From the NCBI RefSeq assembly GCF_009729415.1, contig NZ_MPKW01000024.1:62001-126000 (forward strand): DNA of 64,000 bases. Direction: 5' to 3'. The notes under the pieces are model-generated. The model was given only the letters and a program-made list of their open reading frames with translations. It did not search any database and was not told the DNA's origin. Positions 56,893-64,000 of this stretch are shown piece after piece. Position 1 is the stretch's first letter. Each line of letters starts with the position of its first letter. This DNA is from Mycolicibacterium sp. CBMA 234 (GTDB lineage Bacteria > Actinomycetota > Actinomycetes > Mycobacteriales > Mycobacteriaceae). The translations under genes and the position numbers were made by a program.

Positions 56893-58238
56893 TTCCCGGA
56901 GCTGTTGGCGCTCTTCTTGCCTGAGCCGGCGTGGTTGTCCGAGCCGCCGCTCTGACCGGCGCCGGTGTTTTGTCCCGTGCCGGTGCCCTTGTCGCCCTTG
57001 GTCTTGTCGTTCTTGGTCTTGTCGCCCTTAGTGGTGTTGCCCTTGGTCGTGCCGCCGGCAGCCGCTTTGTCGCTGGCAGCCGCTTTGTCGCCGGTACCCT
57101 GCTGCGTTCCTGCGGTGCTATCGGGCTGGCTGTCCCCGGTGTTCTTGACGACGGTCTTGTCGTCGGTCTTCTTGCCGGGAACCTTGGGTTGCTTCGGTGT
57201 CTTCGGGTCGTCCTGCTGCTTGGCCGGTCCCGTGGTGGTGTCCGCCGCCGGAGTACCGGACGTCGGATCAGTCTTGGTTTCGGTCTTCGGATCAGTCTTG
57301 GTCTCGGTCTTCGAATCGCTGCCCTGCGCATCAGCCGTCGGCTGCCCAGCGGTCTTGTCGTCGGTCTTGGCGTTCGTGTCGACCTTTTCCGGGGTCTGAG
57401 CCGGTGTCCCCGCAGGCGTTTCGGCTGCCGTCGGCACGACCTTGGCCGTGGAGTCGGCTGTCTTGGGGTCGGCCTTCGGATCAGCTGTCGAGTCGACCTT
57501 TGCGGCGGTCTTGGCCGGGTCCACGGCGGCGACGAAGTTGGTCAGTGTGGCCTGCACCGCCTTGGCGATCGATGCAAGGCTCGGCTGAGTGGTAGAGAGC
57601 GGACCGATGGGCGGGATCGGCGGGATCGGTGGGATGAGCCAGCCGAAGAAGTAGTTGAACTCCGCGATGCCGAAGTTGACGACGGGCGGAATCGACATCC
57701 GGATCACGTTGCCGATGCTGTTGACCCACACGCCGAGGTTCAGCGGATCGTTCACGATTGGGACAACACCCTGATAGAAGATGTTGTCCGAGATCGGCCG
57801 GATCAGCGTCCAGTAGAAGATGTCGGTCTGCGCGGCGATGGTGCCCGCGAACGGCACGAACCATCCCGCCCAGTAGAGGAGATCGGTCGCGTAATTCACG
57901 CCCCAGTCGACCCATGCCTGGGTGCCCTGGTACGCGCTCGTCAGCCAGTCGCTGGCGGCATTCTGCGGGCCGACGACGGGCGGAGCCGCCGCGAGCGGCG
58001 CTGTGCCGACCTTGGGAACGACGCCCGCGGCGGGCAAGTGCGGTGGCACGGGCACGGGCACGTTGCGGGCGGCGGCCAGCAGGTCGATCATGGCCTTGGT
58101 CAGGTGCGGCTGGGTGGACGTCGCCTGCGCGGGAACTGCGACATCAGCTGGAATCACCTGGATCGGGGTGAGCGCGACGGCTGCGGCGGTCACCGCCGCA
58201 GCGCCGGCCATGAGATAAGGACGAACTGAAACTGACAC
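56889..58238 (-). CDS. Secreted protein with Lys/Asp/Thr-rich disordered tail
   Basis: 449 residues. N-terminus MSVSVRPYLMAGAAAVTAAA is a signal-like segment, followed by a 200-residue part with many Trp/Phe/Tyr (WVDWGVNYATDLLYWAGWFV, NYFFGWLIPPIPPIPPIGPL). From about residue 240 to the end there is a low-complexity tail of Thr, Lys, Asp, Gly and Gln, with repeated KTETKTDPKT and TKGDKTKNDK. It shares the N-terminal motif of the protein at 52709. It takes the place and strand of PE12 (Rv1172c) of M. tuberculosis but lacks PE features. Confidence 0.8.
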   Translation of the reverse strand: MSVSVRPYLMAGAAAVTAAAVALTPIQVIPADVAVPAQATSTQPHLTKAMIDLLAAARNVPVPVPPHLPAAGVVPKVGTAPLAAAPPVVGPQNAASDWLTSAYQGTQAWVDWGVNYATDLLYWAGWFVPFAGTIAAQTDIFYWTLIRPISDNIFYQGVVPIVNDPLNLGVWVNSIGNVIRMSIPPVVNFGIAEFNYFFGWLIPPIPPIPPIGPLSTTQPSLASIAKAVQATLTNFVAAVDPAKTAAKVDSTADPKADPKTADSTAKVVPTAAETPAGTPAQTPEKVDTNAKTDDKTAGQPTADAQGSDSKTETKTDPKTETKTDPTSGTPAADTTTGPAKQQDDPKTPKQPKVPGKKTDDKTVVKNTGDSQPDSTAGTQQGTGDKAAASDKAAAGGTTKGNTTKGDKTKNDKTKGDKGTGTGQNTGAGQSGGSDNHAGSGKKSANSSGN

Positions 58239-58453
58239 CGTGGCTCCCCTGAAGATTGTCGCGTCCCGACCCTATGAACTTACGCGGTCGTCACTGCAGC
58301 ATCCAGCTCGTCTGGGGGCCAGCTGTGTGTGTCGGGGGATGGGCCCCGCGCTGTGCTGACGTCCTGGCGCTACTGTGGCCGGTATGCCAGGCGCAATGGT
58401 TTCAGAATGTGAGACGCGTGGATGAACGTTGCGAACACCGGGGTTACACCGAA

Positions 58454-61033
58454 GTGGCTCTGAACCCCTCGAACGGCGCCGACCTGCCTCTTCCGGTGGT
58501 CCCACCGGTCGCCGCCCCGCCCTCGTCATCCGCGCTGCGGCGTGTTCTGCGGCGCGCCCGTGACGGCGTCGCGCTCAATGTCGACGAGGCCGCCATCGCG
58601 ATGACGGCCCGCGGCGACGATCTCGCCGATCTTTGTGCCAGTGCCGCCCGGGTCCGCGATGCGGGGCTGGAAGCGGCCGGCCGTCGGGGTGCCACTGGCC
58701 GCCTGCCGGTCTCGTATTCGCGCAAGGTATTCATCCCCGTCACGCACCTGTGCCGCGACACCTGCCACTACTGCACGTTCGTGACGGTGCCCGGCAAGCT
58801 GCGCGCGCAGGGCATGGGCATGTACATGGAGCCTGACGAGATTCTCGAGGTGGCGCGCAGGGGTGCCGAGTTGGGTTGCCAGGAAGCGCTTTTCACGCTC
58901 GGTGACCGGCCGGAGGCCCGCTGGGAAGAAGCCAAGCAGTGGCTCGACGAACGTGGTTACGACTCGACCCTCGACTACGTGCGGGCCATGGCTATTCGCG
59001 TGCTGGAGGAAACCGGCCTGCTGCCGCATCTTAACCCCGGCGTGATGAGCTGGTCGGAGTTGTCGCGGCTCAAGCCCGTCGCGCCGTCGATGGGCATGAT
59101 GCTGGAGACCACGTCGCGGCGGCTGTTCGAGACCAAGGGCCTGGCGCACTACGGCAGTCCGGACAAGGACCCGGCCGTTCGGTTGCGCACACTCGATGAC
59201 GCCGGCCGGTTGTCCATCCCGTTCACCACCGGTCTGTTGGTGGGCATCGGCGAGACGCTGACCGAGCGCGCCGAGACCATGCATGCGATTCGTAAGTCGC
59301 ACAAGGAGTTCGGGCACGTTCAGGAAGTGATCGTGCAGAACTTCCGGGCCAAGGACCACACCGCCATGGCTCAGGCGCCCGATACCGGCATCGACGACTT
59401 CCTGGCCACCATCGCCGTCGCGCGCCTGGTGCTGGGGCCGAAGATGCGCATTCAGGCGCCGCCGAACCTGGTGTCCCGCGAGGAGTGCCTGGCGCTGGTC
59501 GGTGCCGGCGTCGACGACTGGGGTGGTGTCTCACCGCTGACGCCCGACCACGTCAACCCGGAACGTCCTTGGCCGGCGTTGGATGACTTGGCTTCTGTCA
59601 CGGCTGAAGCCGGTTACGACCTGGTGCAGCGGCTGACGGCGCAGCCGTCCTACGTGCAGGCCGGGGCAGCGTGGATCGACCCTCGGGTGCGTGGACATGT
59701 GGATGCGCTGGCCGACCCCGAGACGGGCTGGGCGCGGGAGGTCAACCCCGTTGGCATGCCGTGGCAGGAACCCGACGAGGCGTCAGAGTCGTTGGGCCGC
59801 ACCGATCTTCACACCGCCATCGACACCGAAGGCCGGCTGACGGAGACCCGCAGCGATCTGGGTAGCGCGTTCGGTGACTGGGAGTCCATCCGCGAGAAGG
59901 TTTCCGAGCTGGCGGCTCGCGCCCCCGAACGCATCGACACCGATGTGCTTGCGGCGTTGCGTGCGGCCGAGCGCAATCCCGGCGGCTGCAGCGACGACGA
60001 GTACCTGGCGCTGGCGACTGCGGACGGTCCGGCGATGGATGCCGTTGCCGCGCTGGCGGATTCGCTGCGACGTGACGTCGTCGGCGACGACGTGACGTTC
60101 GTGGTCAACCGGAACATCAACTTCACCAACATCTGCTACACCGGCTGCCGGTTCTGCGCCTTCGCGCAGCGCAAGGGTGACGCCGACGCGTACTCGCTGT
60201 CGACGGACGAGGTGGCTGACCGGGCCTGGGAGGCGCACGTCGCCGGGGCCACCGAGGTGTGCATGCAGGGCGGTATCGATCCCGAGCTGCCCGTCACGGG
60301 GTATGCCGATCTGGTGCGGGCGGTCAAGAAGCGGGTGCCGTCCATGCACGTGCATGCCTTCTCGCCCATGGAAATTGCGAACGGCGTGACGCGCAGCGGG
60401 TTGTCGACGCGGGAGTGGCTGACGTCGCTGCGGGAGGCCGGTCTGGGTTCGATCCCGGGCACGGCCGCCGAAATCCTCGACGACGAGGTCCGCTGGGTGC
60501 TGACCAAGGGCAAGCTGCCCACCGCGGAGTGGATCGACGTGGTGACCACCGCACATGAGGTGGGGCTGCGGTCGTCGTCGACGATGATGTACGGGCACGT
60601 CGATACCCCGAAGCACTGGGTCGGCCATCTGAACGTGCTGCGCGGAATCCAGGACCGCACCGGCGGTTTCACCGAGTTTGTGCCGCTGCCGTTCGTGCAC
60701 CAGTCGTCGCCGCTGTACCTGGCCGGTGGCGCGCGGCCGGGGCCGACGCACCGCGACAACCGCGCTGTGCACGCACTGGCGCGAATCATGCTGCATGGCC
60801 GGATTCCGAGCATCCAGACGTCGTGGGTGAAGCTCGGCATCGAGCGCACCCAGGTGATGCTGCAGGGTGGCGCCAACGACCTCGGCGGCACGCTGATGGA
60901 GGAGACCATCTCGCGCATGGCGGGCTCGGAGAACGGGTCGGCCAAGACCGTCGCCGAGTTGGTGGCCATCGCCGAAGGCATCGGCCGCCCGGCCCGTCAG
61001 CGCAGCACGGACTACTCGCCCCTGGCCGCCTGA
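58454..61033 (+). CDS. fbiC: Bifunctional FO synthase FbiC (CofG/CofH)
   Basis: 859 residues from the GTG at 58454, close to the 856 of Rv1173; a longer frame to 58256 has no similarity. Two radical SAM domains are visible. The first (CofG-like) has Cys100, Cys104 and Cys107 in CRDTCHYC; the second (CofH-like) has Cys561, Cys565 and Cys568 in CYTGCRFC. It joins the ribityl-diaminopyrimidine and tyrosine to make 7,8-didemethyl-8-hydroxy-5-deazariboflavin, the core of F420. F420-dependent enzymes such as the Rv1155-like protein at 32482 rely on it. Confidence 0.95.
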   Translation: MALNPSNGADLPLPVVPPVAAPPSSSALRRVLRRARDGVALNVDEAAIAMTARGDDLADLCASAARVRDAGLEAAGRRGATGRLPVSYSRKVFIPVTHLCRDTCHYCTFVTVPGKLRAQGMGMYMEPDEILEVARRGAELGCQEALFTLGDRPEARWEEAKQWLDERGYDSTLDYVRAMAIRVLEETGLLPHLNPGVMSWSELSRLKPVAPSMGMMLETTSRRLFETKGLAHYGSPDKDPAVRLRTLDDAGRLSIPFTTGLLVGIGETLTERAETMHAIRKSHKEFGHVQEVIVQNFRAKDHTAMAQAPDTGIDDFLATIAVARLVLGPKMRIQAPPNLVSREECLALVGAGVDDWGGVSPLTPDHVNPERPWPALDDLASVTAEAGYDLVQRLTAQPSYVQAGAAWIDPRVRGHVDALADPETGWAREVNPVGMPWQEPDEASESLGRTDLHTAIDTEGRLTETRSDLGSAFGDWESIREKVSELAARAPERIDTDVLAALRAAERNPGGCSDDEYLALATADGPAMDAVAALADSLRRDVVGDDVTFVVNRNINFTNICYTGCRFCAFAQRKGDADAYSLSTDEVADRAWEAHVAGATEVCMQGGIDPELPVTGYADLVRAVKKRVPSMHVHAFSPMEIANGVTRSGLSTREWLTSLREAGLGSIPGTAAEILDDEVRWVLTKGKLPTAEWIDVVTTAHEVGLRSSSTMMYGHVDTPKHWVGHLNVLRGIQDRTGGFTEFVPLPFVHQSSPLYLAGGARPGPTHRDNRAVHALARIMLHGRIPSIQTSWVKLGIERTQVMLQGGANDLGGTLMEETISRMAGSENGSAKTVAELVAIAEGIGRPARQRSTDYSPLAA

Positions 61034-61061
61034 TAACTGGCTCCTCGCGGCCTGGCAACTT

Positions 61062-61128
61062 CCCGCGAGCGTGCGTGTCTGTACGGGCTTTCGCGGTGTG
61101 TCGCGTGCACTTTGCGCGCGCTCGCGGG
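61062..61128. repeat. GC-rich hairpin after fbiC
   Basis: Arms cccgcgagcg (61062-61071) and cgctcgcggg (61119-61128) enclose about 47 bases, with an inner gtgcg/cgcac pairing. It lies between fbiC and the DUF2231 gene on the same strand and could attenuate or terminate fbiC transcription. Confidence 0.6.
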
Positions 61129-61151
61129 CGGCGAGTGTCACGCTTTGAGCC

Positions 61152-61622
61152 GTGAACACCATCGGTGACATCCCCGCACACCCGTTTTTCGTCCACTTCA
61201 TCGTGGTCCTGGCGCCGCTGACCGCGGTCCTGCTGATTCTCTGCGCGGTGTGGCCCGCAGCTCGGGACCGTCTGGTGTGGCTCGTGGTGGCACTTTCCGT
61301 AGTCGTGACGGTGCTGACCCCACTGACCACCGGGGCCGGCGAGTGGTTGGAGCACCAACAGAAGCAGAGGGGTGCGATTTCGCCAATCCTGCATCAGCAC
61401 GCCGAAGCCGGCGACACGATGATCTACGGCGCGGTGGGGCTGTTGGTGGTGTCGTTGGTTCTCGCGGCGCTACATCTGCGGGGCGAGCGCCTGGCTGCCC
61501 GACGCAAGGTGGCTACCATCGTGGTCGCGGTGCTTGCCGTGGTCATCGGGGTCTCGACCATCGTTCAGGTGGTGCGCATCGGCGACACCGGTGCCCACGC
61601 GGTGTGGGGCGGCGGGTCCTGA
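61152..61622 (+). CDS. DUF2231 membrane protein
   Basis: 156 residues, GTG start. Four membrane helices with the family N-terminus DIPAHPFFVHFIVVLAPLTA (a His-Pro-x-x-x-His element that could bind heme or metal) and the loop AGEWLEHQQ. DUF2231 proteins are small, often predicted heme- or copper-associated. Function unknown. It is convergent with DUF309. Confidence 0.85.
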   Translation: MNTIGDIPAHPFFVHFIVVLAPLTAVLLILCAVWPAARDRLVWLVVALSVVVTVLTPLTTGAGEWLEHQQKQRGAISPILHQHAEAGDTMIYGAVGLLVVSLVLAALHLRGERLAARRKVATIVVAVLAVVIGVSTIVQVVRIGDTGAHAVWGGGS

Positions 61623-61631
61623 ACCCAGCCG

Positions 61632-62105
61632 TCAGGCTGCGGTGAGTAGTGGCCGCAGCCGGGCGGGGTCGATCTCGGTCCCGCGGTCCAGGTCGGCGAC
61701 AAGCGCTGCGGCACAGGCGATCAGCCCGTCGACGTCTATCGAGTACGGCACCGGGCGGCTGGTCCGGACGAGTCCGTCGCCGGCCCGCCGCAGCAGCGCG
61801 GCCGCTCCGCCGTCGTTGCGGCGCTGAACGTGGGTGATACCGACCGCCAGCTGTGCCAGCGATTGCCACAGCAGACGCTCGGACTCGGGGCCGTTCTTCC
61901 AGGCTGCTTCGAACACCTCGTGGGCATTGAACGCAAGGCCCCCGTCGAGCAGTTCCTGCGCGTAGCTGAGTGTTTCGACTGGGGGCAGGCACAGGTCGTC
62001 AGGGATGCGCGGCACGCCGGTGCTGCCGGGCGGCAGCGGCCGGCCCAGGGCGTCGCGCGGCCGGGAGTTGCGCGGGCGTCCGGACTCGTCGCGGTCACGT
62101 ATCAC
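61632..62105 (-). CDS. DUF309 domain-containing protein
   Basis: 157 residues from the GTG at 62105; the alternative at 62153 would overlap a perfect palindrome. The DUF309 helical domain is at about residues 35-120 with the motif FNAHEVFEAAWKNGPESE, in which the His-Glu pair is conserved, and QLAVGITHVQRRN. Function unknown. It lies downstream of fadH on the same strand, separated by the palindrome. Confidence 0.85.
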   Translation of the reverse strand: MIRDRDESGRPRNSRPRDALGRPLPPGSTGVPRIPDDLCLPPVETLSYAQELLDGGLAFNAHEVFEAAWKNGPESERLLWQSLAQLAVGITHVQRRNDGGAAALLRRAGDGLVRTSRPVPYSIDVDGLIACAAALVADLDRGTEIDPARLRPLLTAA

Positions 62106-62127
62106 CCAGCCCACCTCTTCTTCTTCG

Positions 62128-62151
62128 GCGCCACCCCACGTGGGGTGGCGC
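62128..62151. repeat. 24-bp perfect palindrome between fadH and the DUF309 gene
   Basis: gcgccaccccac-gtggggtggcgc is symmetrical with no loop, 11 bases after the fadH stop. It may end fadH transcription or bind a regulator of DUF309. Confidence 0.7.
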
Positions 62152-62162
62152 ACGCATGGAGG

Positions 62163-64000
62163 CTACAGCTTGGCAGCCAACTCCGTGCCCTGGCGGATGG
62201 CCCGCTTGGCGTCGAGTTCGGCGGCGACGGCCGCGCCACCGATGACGTGCGGCTCGATTCCGCCTCGGCGCAGTCCTTCTTCAAGGTCGCGGACCGACTC
62301 CTGACCGGCGCAGATCACCACGTTGTCGACCTCGAGTACACGCGCGCCGGATCGGTCCGACCCGAAGCTGATGTGCAGGCCGGCGTCGTCGATCTTTTCG
62401 TAGTTCACCCCGGAAAGCTGCTGTACGCCTTTGGCTTTGACGGACGCCCGGTGTACCCAGCCGCTGGTCTTGCCGAGGCCGCGACCCTGGGCGCCCTTGG
62501 TGCGCTGCAGCAGGTACACCTCACGGGCGGGCGGTAGCGGGATCGGCGTGGCCAGCCCGCCACGGGAGTCGCCGCCGTCGGCGATGCCCCACTCGGCGCG
62601 CCACTCCTTGAGATTGAGGGTGGGGGATTCGTCGACAGTGAGGAATTCACTGACATCGAAACCGATTCCGCCGGCGCCGATCACGGCCACCCGCTTGCCG
62701 ACGGGTGCGCCGGTGATGGCCTCGGCGTACGACAGCACCATGGGGTGGTCGATGCCCGGGATGTCGGGCATCCGTGGTGTGACGCCGGTGGCGAGGATGA
62801 CGTCGTCGTAGCCGGACAGTTCGTCGGCCGACGCCCGGGTGCCCAGGCGGACGTCGACACGGTGCTTGGTCAGCATCGTGGTGTAGTAGCGGAGGGTCTC
62901 GTTGAACTCCTCCTTGCCGGGAATCCGTCGGGCCAAATCGAATTGACCGCCGACGTGGTTGCCCGCCTCGAACAGCGTCACGTCGTGGCCGCGCTGTGCG
63001 GCGGTGACGGCAGCGGCCAAGCCGGCCGGGCCGGCGCCGACCACTGCAACGCGCTTTGCCGCACGAGTCTTGCCCAGTACCAATGTGGTTTCGTGTCCGG
63101 CCCGCGGATTCAGCAGGCACGACACGGTTTTGTGGACGAACGCGTGGTCCAGGCAGGCCTGGTTGCACGCGATGCAGGTGTTGATCTCGTCGGCCGCGTC
63201 GTGCTGGGCCTTGCGCACCCAGTCCGGGTCGCTCAGCAGCGGCCGGGCCATCGAGATCAGTTGCACCGCACCGTCGGCCAGTATCTGCTCGGCCGACTGC
63301 GGCATGTTGATCCGGTTGGATGCCACCACCGGGATGCCGACGTGCTGGGCCACCGCGTTGCTGATGTCCGCGAACGCACTGTTCGGCACGGAGGTGACGA
63401 TGGTCGGCACCCGCGCTTCGTGCCAGCCAATGCCGGTGTTGATGATCGTCGCGCCGGCTGCTTCGATTTCCGTTGCCAGCGTGAGGATTTCCTCCCACGT
63501 CTGACCGTCGTCGACGTAGTCGGCCATGGACAACCGGTAGCAGATGATGAAGTCGCGGCCGACGGCTTCGCGGGTACGTCGCACGATCTCGACCGGGAAC
63601 CGGCGGCGCTTCTCAGCGGTCCCGCCCCAGGCGTCGGTGCGCTTGTTGGTCCGCGGCGCCAGGAACTGGTTCAGCAAGTAGCCTTCGCTGCCCATGATTT
63701 CGACGCCGTCGTATCCGGCTTCGCGGGCCAGCAGCGCGCACCGCACGAAGTCGTCGATGGTGCCTTCAACGTCGCGCAGGGCGCGGGGCCGGAAGGGGTT
63801 GATAGGCGCCTTGATTGACGACGCGCTGACCGAAAGTGGGTGGTACGCATAGCGTCCCGCGTGCAGGACCTGCAGCAGGATCTTGCCACCTTCGGCGTGG
63901 ACGGCCGTGGTGATCCGTTGGTGCCGACGGGCGTCACCCGATGTCAGCATCTCGGCGGCGAACGGCAGCAGCCAGCCGGTGCGGTTGGGCGCGTACCCGC
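62163..64000 (-). CDS. fadH: NADPH 2,4-dienoyl-CoA reductase FadH (5' end beyond the window)
   Basis: 612 residues are visible; about 60 N-terminal residues lie past 64000, as judged from the 674 residues recalled for Rv1175c. The N-terminal TIM barrel (FMN) includes EIMGSEGYLLNQFLAPRTNK and MARPLLSDPDW. The 4Fe-4S cysteines are in CIACNQACLDH and VSCLLNPRAG. The C-terminal part has two Rossmann motifs, GAGPAGLAAAV and GAGGIGFDVS. The enzyme reduces 2,4-dienoyl-CoA formed when unsaturated fatty acids are broken down. Confidence 0.95.
   Translation of the reverse strand, partial: GYAPNRTGWLLPFAAEMLTSGDARRHQRITTAVHAEGGKILLQVLHAGRYAYHPLSVSASSIKAPINPFRPRALRDVEGTIDDFVRCALLAREAGYDGVEIMGSEGYLLNQFLAPRTNKRTDAWGGTAEKRRRFPVEIVRRTREAVGRDFIICYRLSMADYVDDGQTWEEILTLATEIEAAGATIINTGIGWHEARVPTIVTSVPNSAFADISNAVAQHVGIPVVASNRINMPQSAEQILADGAVQLISMARPLLSDPDWVRKAQHDAADEINTCIACNQACLDHAFVHKTVSCLLNPRAGHETTLVLGKTRAAKRVAVVGAGPAGLAAAVTAAQRGHDVTLFEAGNHVGGQFDLARRIPGKEEFNETLRYYTTMLTKHRVDVRLGTRASADELSGYDDVILATGVTPRMPDIPGIDHPMVLSYAEAITGAPVGKRVAVIGAGGIGFDVSEFLTVDESPTLNLKEWRAEWGIADGGDSRGGLATPIPLPPAREVYLLQRTKGAQGRGLGKTSGWVHRASVKAKGVQQLSGVNYEKIDDAGLHISFGSDRSGARVLEVDNVVICAGQESVRDLEEGLRRGGIEPHVIGGAAVAAELDAKRAIRQGTELAAKL

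Noticed and set aside
58256..58453. N-terminal extension of FbiC by 66 codons
   Set aside because: The extension is Cys/Trp-rich, has no similarity to FbiC as I recall it, and a GTG at 58454 gives the expected length.

Overview
The window is a high-GC (roughly two-thirds G+C by eye) chromosomal segment from a member of the Mycobacteriaceae, most likely a Mycobacterium or Mycolicibacterium species. The marker genes are mcr (alpha-methylacyl-CoA racemase), an MmpL transporter, pimE, lpqW, mshB, fbiC, fadH, an F420-type split-barrel protein, DUF732 and DUF5302 proteins and two Ala/Pro-rich secreted proteins. From 10.9 kb onward the gene order follows, as I recall it, M. tuberculosis Rv1141c-Rv1175c (enoyl-CoA hydratase, mcr, SDR, mmpL13, methyltransferase, Sir2, GntR, omt, Rv1155, Rv1156, Rv1157c/58c, pimE, mutT2, typA, lpqW, mshB, Rv1171, fbiC, fadH). 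Several blocks absent from that order are inserted into it. No rRNA, convincing intact tRNA, insertion sequence, prophage or CRISPR array was seen.

Layout. 0-0.7 kb: end of a wax-ester-synthase/DGAT-like gene and a DoxX membrane protein. 0.8-6.6 kb: a DUF3556 membrane protein behind a KstR-like operator, a FadR-type regulator, and a thiolase / enoyl-CoA hydratase / acyl-CoA dehydrogenase beta-oxidation operon. 6.7-10.8 kb: a secreted fasciclin protein, two MFS exporters and a gamma-carbonic-anhydrase-fold protein. 10.9-20.2 kb: branched-chain/sterol side-chain lipid metabolism (ECH, mcr, SDR, nitronate monooxygenase), an intact MmpL13-like transporter with its TetR regulator and a methyltransferase, a class III sirtuin and a short GntR regulator.

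20.2-31.1 kb is an accessory redox island: a single-chain desaturase-ferredoxin reductase, a PucR-type regulator, an AraC regulator, an EthA-like Baeyer-Villiger monooxygenase, a CYP102-type P450-reductase fusion and a uracil/xanthine permease. It is bounded on the left by a structured intergenic element with a tRNA-3'-end-like fragment and on the right by a 21-bp-arm hairpin. 31.1-33.1 kb returns to the conserved order (omt, DUF1697, F420-type protein, DUF5302). 33.1-38.4 kb holds a second accessory block (acyltransferase, MFS, a cupin regulator divergent from a class II aldolase / DapA-like lyase pair, and a DUF732 gene with a G10 tract at its ribosome-binding site).

38.5-64 kb is mostly core envelope and cofactor biology: PIM synthesis (pimE) and its regulator lpqW, mycothiol (mshB), coenzyme F420 (fbiC), nucleotide-pool cleaning (mutT2), ribosome GTPase typA, an NfeD/flotillin pair and fadH, cut by the left-to-right window edge. 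Two related secreted proteins with long low-complexity hydrophilic tails sit where M. tuberculosis carries PE/PPE genes.

A striking non-coding feature is the number of long dispersed hairpins between genes. One family of three 58-nt elements includes two that bracket a DUF559 nuclease-like gene. Another family of two shares a conserved core and sits at gene 3' ends. These, the accessory redox island and the secreted protein pair are the most promising places for something undescribed.
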